Shown here: positions 1-5,373 of the stretch, piece by piece
Numbering within the stretch: the stretch's first letter is position 1
How the letters are laid out: each line of letters begins with the position of its first letter
Assembly (NCBI GenBank): GCA_027026295.1
Contig: JALVOR010000154.1
Span: 1-5,373 of the forward strand
Source: Anaerolineales bacterium
GTDB lineage: Bacteria; Chloroflexota; Anaerolineae; Anaerolineales; DRMV01
Direction: 5' to 3'
DNA length: 5,373 bases
Program-made: the position numbers and the translations under genes
Notes under the pieces: model-generated
Seen by the model: the letters and a program-made list of their open reading frames with translations, nothing else
What the model was told of the DNA's origin: nothing
Databases searched by the model: none

Positions 1-362
1 TCCACGTCCACGAAACGGCGGTATCTCCTCACGTCAACCGGCTTTTCCCAACCTTGCCCGTCCAGCCACTTCTGCAGTGCGCCCATAACTTCTACTTTGA
101 CGCCCTCAACCTCCAGTCTCCCAAAATGGGACCGTATCCGTTCAGACGCCACATACCGGACAGGTTGGACGACGCAATCGGCAAAGCGTCTTTCTATTTC
201 ATAAGCGCCTGTCTCATCGGCTTGCAAGTCAATATCATGAACTTCAACCCTCATGCCTTGCAATGCCATCCCCAGACTGCCCGTAACCGCCCACGCTATG
301 GGCACATCGCGCAAACGCTCACAGATGATTCGCAGTACTGCAAGATACGACTTCTTTATCAT
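1..362 (-). CDS. Nucleotidyltransferase-fold protein (MNT/AbiEii-like), 3' end cut by window edge
   Basis: The gene runs off the left edge; the first 120 codons are visible. The reading frame is open from the ATG at 362 (MIKKSYLAVLRIICERL...), and a TAA stop lies in frame two codons upstream, which fixes the start region. A weak purine-rich ribosome site (GAGAG) lies about 7 bases before the ATG. Residues 24-47 carry the nucleotidyltransferase signature: WAVTGS (G28-S29), then HDIDLQ with the metal-binding pair D43 and D45. VEVMG supplies E91 as a probable third acidic residue. The spacing fits the DNA polymerase beta-like fold of stand-alone MNT or AbiEii-type proteins, which transfer a nucleotide to a protein, RNA or small molecule. 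The substrate cannot be named from the sequence. Base composition looks less GC-rich than in the neighbouring genes, consistent with an accessory gene. No antitoxin-like or HEPN partner is visible upstream; anything downstream is outside the window. Confidence 0.75.
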   Translation of the reverse strand, partial: MIKKSYLAVLRIICERLRDVPIAWAVTGSLGMALQGMRVEVHDIDLQADETGAYEIERRFADCVVQPVRYVASERIRSHFGRLEVEGVKVEVMGALQKWLDGQGWEKPVDVRRYRRFVDV

Positions 363-417
363 ACCTTACTCTCAAGCGGCCAACTGCTCAGCACAACTAT
401 CCGAAACGCCTCTCCAT

Positions 418-497
418 GATGTCATTGCGAGTGAAGCGATCTCCGCCATGACATTGCGGGGGAAGCCACGCCGCTTTCGGCGGCTCGCAAAGACATC
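418..497. repeat. 80-bp palindromic intergenic element (GTCATTGCGAG family)
   Basis: The left end GATGTCATTGCGAG (418-431) and the right end CTCGCAAAGACATC (484-497) are inverted copies of each other with one mismatch in 14. Inside are the familiar motifs GAAGCGATCTC and a second ATTGCG core, plus a hairpin of 5 bp with a CTTT loop (469-482). From general knowledge, elements beginning GTCATTGCGAG and containing GAAGC(A/G)ATC are dispersed, non-coding intergenic repeats in many bacterial genomes, including Chloroflexota. It lies between two minus-strand genes, downstream of the phosphodiesterase stop. It has no T-tract, so it is not an evident intrinsic terminator, though it could fold in the transcript. 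No target-site duplication is obvious. Confidence 0.7.
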
Positions 498-524
498 CAA
501 CCAGATTCCGGCGAGAAGTTGCCT

Positions 525-1820
525 TTATTGCCGACCCAGCCGCGCCGCGAGGAACGGAATCAGCATCTCTTCGCGGGAAAGCCCGCCATGCCGCCCGACA
601 AGGTGATTCCTCTTGTTTGCCCACCACAAATAGGCATTGCCGCGGGCGATGCCCACCCAATCGCCAATGCGGGAAAGCAAATCGGGGTGCCGCGGGCCTG
701 CGTCGCCGAACAGGCCGGCTTCCAGGGCCTGCGCCGCGGGCAGCAGGGTGAACTTGCCGGGCCAGGTTTCCTCGAAATATGCCCGCATGGCTGCTTCCTG
801 CTTCGGGCGGGGGTAAAGATACATCAGGCGGTTTTCGCCGCAGGGCTGGATGTGGAGCATTTCGCGCAGGCGGGGGTGGTTGGCAAGGTAAAAGTGCGGC
901 GTGTCGTCGGTGTGAATGTGCCCGTGGTCGGCGGTAATCAGCAGCACGGTTTCTGCGCGCTCGGCGGGCGTGAGCGCGTTGAGGAAATAACGCTCCATCG
1001 CCCAGCCAAAGGCGTGCACCTCGGCAAGCACGCGCGGGTCGCGGGGTCCGTGGTGGTGCTCCAGCCCATCCACCGCCCCCCAGTAAACCCACAAATAGCG
1101 CTTCTTTTCGGGCGCCTCGGCCAGCGCCTGCCGCACGTTGAACCACAACTGCGCCGGCGTGCTGAACGCCCGAATGTCGGTTTCCCGAAACAGCATTTTC
1201 GAAAGCCCCGAGCGGCTGATGGTATAGTGCTGAAACGCCAGCGTTTCCACACCGTGGCGGGCAAGGTGCTCACCCATGGTTTCCACGGGCAAAAAGGTTT
1301 CCGGCTGAAAGCCCGTCTTGAGCAGGTCATCCATCCCCCGCCGAAAACCGCTGGGCTGGTGGAAGATCAGGTTCGCCACCAAACCGTAGTTTTGCAGCCA
1401 GATTTCGAAGCCCACATTGCCGTGCTCGGCAGGCGCCATGCCCGTCCACAGGGTGGTGAGCGCCGCGGTGGTAGTGCTGGGCGCAATCGACGTCAACGGG
1501 GCAAGGACGCCGGCTTCCCCCAACGCCGCCCAGCCCGGCAGCAGGTTGGCTTCCAGCGCCTGCAAGAGCAGGTCCCAGCGCAGGCCGTCCACCAGCAGCA
1601 AAATCACACGGCGCGCCTGCCCCAAGGGGGCGGTCAGCGCCTCATCCAGCGCGGGGTACGCCCCAGGGGGCGGCACATCCAGCAGGCGGCAAATCGTAGC
1701 CGGAATGTTGACCAGCCCATAGCCGTGGTAGTGCGGCAGCAACTGGCCGGCTTCCCGCGGCACGCCGGCGAGGCGCGGCGCGTGCAACTGCGGGAACACC
1801 TGGGCGCTCAAATCGGGCAT
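525..1820 (-). CDS. Alkaline phosphatase superfamily protein (type I phosphodiesterase/nucleotide pyrophosphatase)
   Basis: A 431-residue hydrolase, probably cytoplasmic because no signal peptide is seen. The family uses two metal ions, usually zinc, to cleave phosphodiester, phosphomonoester or pyrophosphate bonds. Motifs run in family order: [12 protein letters not shown] with metal ligand D78; [17 protein letters not shown] with the nucleophile threonine at about 116-117; [14 protein letters not shown] with D251 and H255; ITADHGH with D298 and H299; and RHGGLSREE with H411 near the C-terminus. All expected ligands are therefore present and the enzyme should be active. The ATG at 1820 was chosen because GGGAGGTG lies 5 bases before it; a TTG at 1835 in the same frame overlaps that ribosome site. 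The gene is divergent from the permease pair, with 65 bp between starts. A role with the transporter, such as cleaving a phosphorylated or nucleotide-linked compound, is only inferred from position. The substrate is unknown, and phosphoglycerate mutase-like or sulfatase-like members of the superfamily are less likely from the motifs. Confidence 0.88.
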   Translation of the reverse strand: MPDLSAQVFPQLHAPRLAGVPREAGQLLPHYHGYGLVNIPATICRLLDVPPPGAYPALDEALTAPLGQARRVILLLVDGLRWDLLLQALEANLLPGWAALGEAGVLAPLTSIAPSTTTAALTTLWTGMAPAEHGNVGFEIWLQNYGLVANLIFHQPSGFRRGMDDLLKTGFQPETFLPVETMGEHLARHGVETLAFQHYTISRSGLSKMLFRETDIRAFSTPAQLWFNVRQALAEAPEKKRYLWVYWGAVDGLEHHHGPRDPRVLAEVHAFGWAMERYFLNALTPAERAETVLLITADHGHIHTDDTPHFYLANHPRLREMLHIQPCGENRLMYLYPRPKQEAAMRAYFEETWPGKFTLLPAAQALEAGLFGDAGPRHPDLLSRIGDWVGIARGNAYLWWANKRNHLVGRHGGLSREEMLIPFLAARLGRQ

Positions 1821-1825
1821 CAAAG

Positions 1826-1833
1826 CACCTCCC
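1826..1833 (-). promoter_or_regulatory. Ribosome binding site deciding the phosphodiesterase start
   Basis: On the minus strand GGGAGGTG precedes the ATG at 1820 with a 5-base spacer. Its strength and spacing favour that ATG over the TTG at 1835, which overlaps the site and adds only five residues (MGGAL). Confidence 0.7.
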
Positions 1834-1840
1834 AAACGGG

Positions 1841-1847
1841 TATAATA
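1841..1847. promoter_or_regulatory. Candidate divergent -10 box
   Basis: The plus strand reads TATAAT at 1841-1846, an exact -10 consensus, 40 bases before the permease ATG at 1886; a start near 1853 would give a leader of about 33 bases. The minus strand of the same stretch reads TATTAT (1847-1842), which could serve the phosphodiesterase with a very short leader still containing its ribosome site. No convincing -35 hexamer is visible at 17-base spacing in either direction, so one or both promoters may depend on an activator. Sharing one box would make the two directions compete. Confidence 0.45.
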
Positions 1848-1885
1848 AAGTCATCATTCCACTTCGCCTCACTGCCGGAGGGCTT

Positions 1886-3550
1886 ATGCACGCGAAATTT
1901 CTCGCCGCCTGGCACGGAAAGAGCGGACGAAAGTGGCGCGAGTATCTTACCGCATATTTGATGCTGGCGCCATCGGTCATACTGATTTTCGTGTTCGGCA
2001 TTTTCCCGGTGTTGTTCGCAGTGTATGTCAGTTTGCACCGCTGGCGCATTCGCAGGGGGAAATTCCTGGGGCTGACCCACTATGTCCATGCCATCGAGAG
2101 CCTCGCCTTCATCCTGTTCTTCGCCACCGCGTTAGGTATGCTGTTCATCGCCTGGCGGGCAGCCAAACAGGCCTACACCACCGCTAAGGAAACCGGCGAC
2201 GCGCCGTGGCAGTGGCTGCTGCCGGGGGCGGTGCTGGGCGCGGGCGGGCTGCTGTGGCTGCGCTACGGCGTCATCATGCTACCCAAAGTGCTGGATATCG
2301 CCAACAAAGCCGTGGGGAAGCAACGCTCACAGGCCCTCTTTCGCCAATGGCTGTGGGAAACCTTCAAGGAACCCGACGGCGTGACCGCGCTGCTCATTGC
2401 GGCGGGCGTGACCCTGCTGGGGCTATTGTTGTGGGGCTTCCAGCAGCACAGCAAACCTTCTGAACACCACAGCGCCTACATTTTGCAGTGGTCGAGCGCC
2501 GTTTTCTTCACCCTGAGCGGCGCAATGACCGCGGTGTTCACTTACCAGCAACTGCAGCAGGCCATTCGAAAAGCCATCGAAAAAGGTAAGCCGCCGGTCA
2601 TTGGCGTGCATGTGGTGCTCATTACCATTGGCGTCATCCTGTTCTATGTCGCCTGGCGGCTGTGGGATAGCGCCGTGCACAGCGATTCGGACAAGGGTTT
2701 CGTTTTCAAGGGCTTTGCGGCGCTGTTCTTCCTGGTCGGCGGGTGGATTTTCGTTGCCGAATTGCCGCCCGTCATCGAAGCAGGCGATGCCAACCTGTGG
2801 CGCGGGCTGGTGGTTACGATTTACTACGCCTTAGGCACAGTGCCGTTCCAGTTGGGCATCGCGCTGGTGCTTTCCTACCTGCTTTTCCAGAACATCAAGG
2901 GGCGGGAATTCTTCCGGGTGCTCTACTTCCTGCCTTACATCACCCCGGCGGTTGCCAGCGCTGCGGTGTTCCGCTTGCTGTTCATCGGGCACCCTTCGGG
3001 GCTGGCGAACCGCTTCCTGCGGCTGGTCGGCATTGCGCCGCTCAAATGGATTCAGGAGCCGCGCGGGGTGTTTTCCCTCATCGCCGACGGGTTGGGCGTG
3101 CATCTACCTTCGTGGGCTGGCGGCCCCAGCCTGGCGCTGACGGTGATCATTTTCTATTCCATCTGGACTTATGTGGGCTATGATACGGTAATTTACCTCG
3201 CGGGGCTGGGGAACATCCCCAACGAAATCAACGAAGCGGCAGAAATCGACGGCGCCAGCCGCTGGCAGATCTTCCGTCACATCACCCTGCCGCTGCTTTC
3301 CCCCACCACTTACTTCCTTTCGTTGATTGCCGTCATCGGCACCTTCAAAGCCTTCAACCATATCTATGTGATGCGCGAACCGGCTGCCCTCAAAACGGTC
3401 AACACTTTCAGCGTGGTCATCTTCGACACCTTTTTCACCGATACCCGTTACGGCTACGCTTCGGCCATGGCCTTCGTGCTCTTCGCCATCATCTTGAGCC
3501 TGACCTACATCAACAACAAGGTGCAAGGCTCCCGCGTGTTTTACCAATAG
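1886..3550 (+). CDS. MalF-like sugar ABC transporter permease with a large membrane insertion
   Basis: A 554-residue inner-membrane permease, one half of the channel of a carbohydrate-type (CUT1) ABC importer. The N-terminus is canonical: helix 1 at about residues 24-48 ([17 protein letters not shown]), then KFLGLTHY (59-66), matching the usual FVGLxNY. The core resumes at about 301 with [19 protein letters not shown], then [20 protein letters not shown] (339-358). The ATPase-contacting EAA loop is at 450-469 ([11 protein letters not shown]...ITLPLL). Family members are usually about 290-330 residues; here residues ~70-298 are extra and hold about six hydrophobic segments (roughly 73-91, 110-131, 165-186, 197-218, 238-258, 272-291). 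E. coli MalF is also long (514 residues), but from a soluble periplasmic loop, unlike this hydrophobic insert. The start has GGAGGG at 1877-1882, rather close to the ATG. The gene lies 9 bases upstream of its MalG-like partner. The substrate cannot be read from the sequence. Confidence 0.9.
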   Translation: MHAKFLAAWHGKSGRKWREYLTAYLMLAPSVILIFVFGIFPVLFAVYVSLHRWRIRRGKFLGLTHYVHAIESLAFILFFATALGMLFIAWRAAKQAYTTAKETGDAPWQWLLPGAVLGAGGLLWLRYGVIMLPKVLDIANKAVGKQRSQALFRQWLWETFKEPDGVTALLIAAGVTLLGLLLWGFQQHSKPSEHHSAYILQWSSAVFFTLSGAMTAVFTYQQLQQAIRKAIEKGKPPVIGVHVVLITIGVILFYVAWRLWDSAVHSDSDKGFVFKGFAALFFLVGGWIFVAELPPVIEAGDANLWRGLVVTIYYALGTVPFQLGIALVLSYLLFQNIKGREFFRVLYFLPYITPAVASAAVFRLLFIGHPSGLANRFLRLVGIAPLKWIQEPRGVFSLIADGLGVHLPSWAGGPSLALTVIIFYSIWTYVGYDTVIYLAGLGNIPNEINEAAEIDGASRWQIFRHITLPLLSPTTYFLSLIAVIGTFKAFNHIYVMREPAALKTVNTFSVVIFDTFFTDTRYGYASAMAFVLFAIILSLTYINNKVQGSRVFYQ

Positions 3551-3555
3551 AGGTG
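3549..3555 (+). promoter_or_regulatory. Ribosome binding site of the MalG-like gene overlapping the upstream stop
   Basis: AGAGGTG begins inside the TAG stop of the upstream permease (3548-3550) and ends 4 bases before the ATG at 3560. The overlap suggests translational coupling, which would help keep the two channel halves in equal amounts. Confidence 0.65.
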
Positions 3556-3559
3556 TCTT

Positions 3560-4432
3560 ATGGCCGTTGACCCCAAGAAAAACAGCAATGTTTACCGCCT
3601 GCGCCGCGCGGTGATGCGCTTTCTGCTCTACACCGTGCTCGTCATCGGCGGGGTGATTGCCATTGTACCCTTTCTGTGGATGCTTTCCACTTCGTTGATG
3701 ACGTTGGGCGAGGCAATTTCCGGGCGCTTTCTGCCGCAAGTGCCGCAGTGGCACAACTACATGGTGGCGTGGAAGGAAGCCAACTTCTCGGAATATTTTG
3801 TCAACTCGCTGGAAATCACCCTGATTACCCTCAGCGGGCAATTGGCCTTCAGCATCATGGCAGCCTACGCCTTCGCCCGCATGAAGTTTCCGGGGCGCGA
3901 CTTGATTTTCGGCATCCTGCTGAGCACCATGATGATTCCCGGCATGGTGCTGATGATTCCCAACTTCCTCACCGTGACCTGGCTGGGGCGTGTCAGCCCC
4001 ATCAAATGGATCAACAACTGGCCTTCGCTCACCATTCCCTTCATGGGCAGCGTGTTCAGCGTGTTCCTGCTGCGCCAGTTCTTCGCCCAAATTCCCAATG
4101 ACCTGTTCGACGCCGCCCAAATTGACGGTGCCGGGCACTGGCAATTCCTCTGGCGGGTGGTGATTCCCCTTTCCAAAGCCCCCATCATGGTGATTACCGT
4201 GCTCTCGTTCATCGGCTCGTGGAATGCGTTAGCGTGGCCCCTGCTGGTCACCAATGCCCCCAACTGGCGGCCTATCGCCGTGGGGCTGTTCCAGTTCGTA
4301 GACGAAGCCGGTTCGGAACTCAACCTGCAAATGGCAGGCGCGGTGATTACGATTATCCCCATTCTGCTGCTTTATTTCCTCACCCAGCGACAGTTTACGG
4401 AAAGCATCGCCCGCAGCGGCATGAAAGGCTGA
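3560..4432 (+). CDS. MalG-like carbohydrate ABC transporter permease
   Basis: A 290-residue inner-membrane protein of normal family length, the second channel subunit of the importer. Six membrane segments fit: about 20-42, 82-107, 115-136, 155-174, 209-229 and 262-281. Family landmarks are PFLWMLSTSL after helix 1, FVNSLEIT leading into helix 2, AYAFARMKFPGRD after helix 2, and the EAA loop at 184-203 (DAAQIDGAGHW...VVIP). The first EAA residue is Asp rather than Glu; the following AA and the invariant DGA are kept, so coupling to the ATPase should be intact. The end, TQRQFTESIARSGMKG, is typical of MalG and UgpE-like proteins. It should pair with the MalF-like subunit just upstream. No binding protein or ATPase gene follows, and a strong terminator closes the unit. 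The transported compound could be a sugar, an oligosaccharide or a glycerol-phosphate-type molecule. Confidence 0.93.
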   Translation: MAVDPKKNSNVYRLRRAVMRFLLYTVLVIGGVIAIVPFLWMLSTSLMTLGEAISGRFLPQVPQWHNYMVAWKEANFSEYFVNSLEITLITLSGQLAFSIMAAYAFARMKFPGRDLIFGILLSTMMIPGMVLMIPNFLTVTWLGRVSPIKWINNWPSLTIPFMGSVFSVFLLRQFFAQIPNDLFDAAQIDGAGHWQFLWRVVIPLSKAPIMVITVLSFIGSWNALAWPLLVTNAPNWRPIAVGLFQFVDEAGSELNLQMAGAVITIIPILLLYFLTQRQFTESIARSGMKG

Positions 4433-4453
4433 CAAACTCCTGTAAATGCTTAC

Positions 4454-4491
4454 CGCCCCGCGGCGTGATTGGCGCGCGGGGCGTTTTTTTT
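4454..4491 (+). terminator. Intrinsic terminator of the permease operon
   Basis: CGCCCCGCG (4454-4462) pairs perfectly with CGCGGGGCG (4475-4483) across a 12-base loop, and eight Ts follow directly (4484-4491). It starts 21 bases after the MalG-like stop codon. This is a textbook Rho-independent terminator and shows that the permease transcript ends here without further transporter genes. Confidence 0.93.
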
Positions 4492-4530
4492 GTTTCCCAA
4501 ACGTCACTGTTCGATGCTGGCAAAGGGCAA

Positions 4531-4583
4531 CCGCAGAGTGAAAACCGCAGAAGGCACAGAAATGCCGCCGAAAACACAGAAAC
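4531..4583. repeat. Degenerate short repeats, CCGCAGA/ACACAGA type
   Basis: Three imperfect units begin CCGCAG at 4531, CCGCAG at 4545 and CCGCCG at 4565. The last two each end in a CACAGAAA tract. Similar (A)CCGCAGAG-type strings are a common kind of intergenic filler in environmental bacterial genomes. No function is visible. Confidence 0.45.
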
Positions 4584-4680
4584 GAAGTAATTCGTGAAGC
4601 GTTACTTTGTCAATTCGTAGAGCCCGATGTAACACCGTGTCAAATTGACCATGCCCTTTGGAGACCTCAGCGTTCAAAAA

Positions 4681-4720
4681 AATCCGTGTGCATCCATGAT
4701 AATCCGTATCATTCGCGATC
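4681..4720. repeat. Two-copy degenerate repeat, AATCCGT type
   Basis: AATCCGTGTGCATCCATGAT (4681-4700) is followed directly by AATCCGTATCATTCGCGATC (4701-4720). With a one-base gap the two units share most positions (AATCCGT, T, CAT, C, GAT). Strings of the AATCCGTG...CATTCGCGATC type recur in intergenic DNA of many bacterial genomes as decayed repeats. No coding or regulatory role is evident. Confidence 0.45.
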
Positions 4721-4759
4721 TATCCCTTTGCGGCTGAACGACGACGCGCCCCAACCACC

Positions 4760-4797
4760 AAAAAACTTCACGCCCCTTGAAACAAGGGGCGTGAAGT
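4760..4797 (-). terminator. Intrinsic terminator of the DUF35 gene
   Basis: A perfect 15-bp stem, ACTTCACGCCCCTTG (4765-4779) with its complement (4783-4797), encloses a 3-base loop. Read on the minus strand, the stem runs directly into a T-tract (plus-strand As at 4760-4765). It lies 67 bases past the stop codon of the minus-strand gene ending at 4865. On the plus strand no T-tract follows, so it acts in one direction. Confidence 0.88.
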
Positions 4798-4864
4798 CGA
4801 GAGCGCCGTGCGGATGTCAACACCTGAGGAGGCAACTTGCCTGGATGGATGGAGGAACAAGTTT

Positions 4865-5275
4865 TCATGCAACGGCGCGCTCCAACACAGGTCGGAACTT
4901 GTACCCATATACAATTAACCCTCGATCACCCTTATCGTTGCGCAGTTTGCGGGTTACCATTTCCACTTTCATGCCGGCATAGGGCTGCACGTTGCCCAGG
5001 TCGGTCAACTGCGCCGTCAGCATGGGACCCTCATCCAACTGCACCAGGGCAACCACGTAAGGGGTTTGTTCTTCAAAATGTGCCGGAGCCTGCCGTACCC
5101 TCGTCCACGAAACCACCACGCCGGTGCCGACAAAGGTGTAGGTGGTCTTGGCTTCCAACCCGCAATGAGGGCACACGTCCCGCGGGGGGAACAACCTGGC
5201 GCCGCAATGCGGGCATATCTCACCTTCCAGGGCATAGCGTTGTTTGCGTAACCGCCAGTGGCGAGAAATATCCAT
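4865..5275 (-). CDS. Zn-ribbon domain OB-fold protein (DUF35 family, thiolase-associated)
   Basis: A 136-residue protein. Residues 21-25 and 35-39 are both CPHCG, giving four cysteines (C21, C24, C35, C38) for a rubredoxin-like zinc ribbon. An OB-fold follows at about 48-128, with family landmarks FVGTGVVVSWTRV, PYVVALVQLDEGPML and LIVYGYKFRPV. DUF35 proteins usually form complexes with thiolases or thiolase-like acyltransferases encoded next to them (for example archaeal-type thiolase/HMG-CoA synthase assemblies, or steroid side-chain degradation). They are thought to help acyl-CoA binding or channel intermediates between enzymes. No such partner is in the window; it would be expected upstream, beyond 5373. 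Length is normal for the family. The ATG at 5275 was chosen because AAGGAG sits 8 bases before it; GTG at 5284 and ATG at 5281 are too close to, or overlap, that site. A strong terminator lies downstream. Confidence 0.88.
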   Translation of the reverse strand: MDISRHWRLRKQRYALEGEICPHCGARLFPPRDVCPHCGLEAKTTYTFVGTGVVVSWTRVRQAPAHFEEQTPYVVALVQLDEGPMLTAQLTDLGNVQPYAGMKVEMVTRKLRNDKGDRGLIVYGYKFRPVLERAVA

Positions 5276-5283
5276 AATCATCA

Positions 5284-5289
5284 CTCCTT
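5284..5289 (-). promoter_or_regulatory. Ribosome binding site deciding the DUF35 protein start
   Basis: Minus-strand AAGGAG is followed by an 8-base spacer and the ATG at 5275, giving MDISRHWR as the N-terminus. Two earlier in-frame candidates, GTG at 5284 and ATG at 5281, have no usable spacer. Confidence 0.7.
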
Positions 5290-5373
5290 CACTAAAAGCG
5301 TTTCAATACGGATAACGTTATTGTGGGGCAAAACAACTGTCAGAAACTATCAAAATGGCGCAGCCCCTGCATC
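5290..5373 (-). other. Upstream region of the DUF35 gene
   Basis: All three minus-strand frames meet a stop here, so this is a gap between genes, possibly including the last few codons of an upstream gene (one frame from the edge ends with TGA at 5352-5350). A perfect 10-bp palindrome, ATAACGTTAT, lies at 5312-5321, about 37 bases before the start codon. A weak promoter-like pair exists: CTGACA at 5343-5338 with TAACGT 17 bases on, only half matching the -10 consensus. Neither is strong enough to call a promoter or operator. Confidence 0.35.

Larger units (their letters stand above)
4492..4759. other. Non-coding intergenic stretch
   Basis: No reading frame here has a ribosome site plus a recognisable protein. 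It holds the two degenerate repeat tracts listed separately. It also holds weak inverted repeats: AAGTAA (4585-4590) with TTACTT (4602-4607), and GTCAATT (4609-4615) with AATTGAC (4643-4649). It separates two convergent transcription units and has a terminator at each side, so it is probably rarely transcribed. Confidence 0.6.

Noticed and set aside
1821..1835. TTG at 1835 as the phosphodiesterase start
   Set aside because: It overlaps the best ribosome site, which is properly spaced for the ATG at 1820.
519..1961. A 480-codon open frame on the plus strand across the phosphodiesterase gene
   Set aside because: It is antisense to a gene with complete family motifs, has no ribosome site, is rich in Arg, Gln and Gly typical of an antisense GC-rich frame, and matches no family I recognise.
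3104..4144. A 346-codon open frame on the minus strand across both permease genes
   Set aside because: It is antisense to two clear permeases, and its His/Glu/Gln/Gly-rich composition is what reversed membrane-protein codons produce.
4609..4649. 7-bp inverted repeat GTCAATT/AATTGAC as an operator or hairpin
   Set aside because: The arms are short and 27 bases apart, and no gene starts nearby.
4531..4720. CRISPR array
   Set aside because: The repeats are short, degenerate, irregularly spaced and lack unique spacers of constant length.
4219..4982. Short plus-strand open frames between the permease operon and the DUF35 gene
   Set aside because: They cross terminators and repeat tracts, lack ribosome sites and show no recognisable protein features.
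5312..5321. ATAACGTTAT palindrome as a regulator binding site
   Set aside because: A single 10-bp palindrome in a short AT-rich gap can arise by chance, and no second copy or regulator gene is visible.

Overview
The window looks like chromosomal DNA from a moderately GC-rich, free-living bacterium. The most likely source is a member of the Chloroflexota (Anaerolineae-like). This is an inference from the style of the proteins and the gene mix: a MalFG-type permease pair, a DUF35 Zn-ribbon/OB-fold protein of the thiolase-associated kind, a stand-alone nucleotidyltransferase-fold protein, and GTCATTGCGAG-type intergenic repeats. No rRNA, tRNA, CRISPR array, transposase or phage gene is visible.

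Layout. Positions 1-362 hold the 5' part of a minus-strand nucleotidyltransferase-fold gene cut by the window edge. Positions 363-524 are intergenic and carry an 80-bp element with 14-bp imperfect terminal inverted repeats. Positions 525-1820 hold a minus-strand alkaline-phosphatase-superfamily phosphodiesterase/pyrophosphatase. A 65-bp divergent intergenic region with an AT-rich promoter box separates it from two plus-strand ABC sugar-transporter permease genes (1886-3550 MalF-like, 3560-4432 MalG-like). These form a tight two-gene unit closed by a strong intrinsic terminator at 4454-4491. Positions 4492-4864 are non-coding, with degenerate repeats and a second, minus-strand terminator (4760-4797). 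That terminator belongs to the last gene, a DUF35 Zn-ribbon/OB-fold protein at 4865-5275 on the minus strand, whose likely thiolase or acyltransferase partner would lie beyond the right edge.

How the genes work together. The two permeases should form the heterodimeric membrane channel of one carbohydrate-type (CUT1-like) ABC importer. No substrate-binding protein or ATPase is present here, so those must be encoded elsewhere. The divergent phosphodiesterase might act on a phosphorylated or nucleotide-linked substrate connected with the transporter, but only gene adjacency supports that. The DUF35 and nucleotidyltransferase genes appear unrelated to transport.

The most unusual feature is the MalF-like permease. 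About 230 residues with roughly six hydrophobic segments are inserted between its first membrane helix and the canonical permease core, making it about 554 residues instead of the usual ~300.
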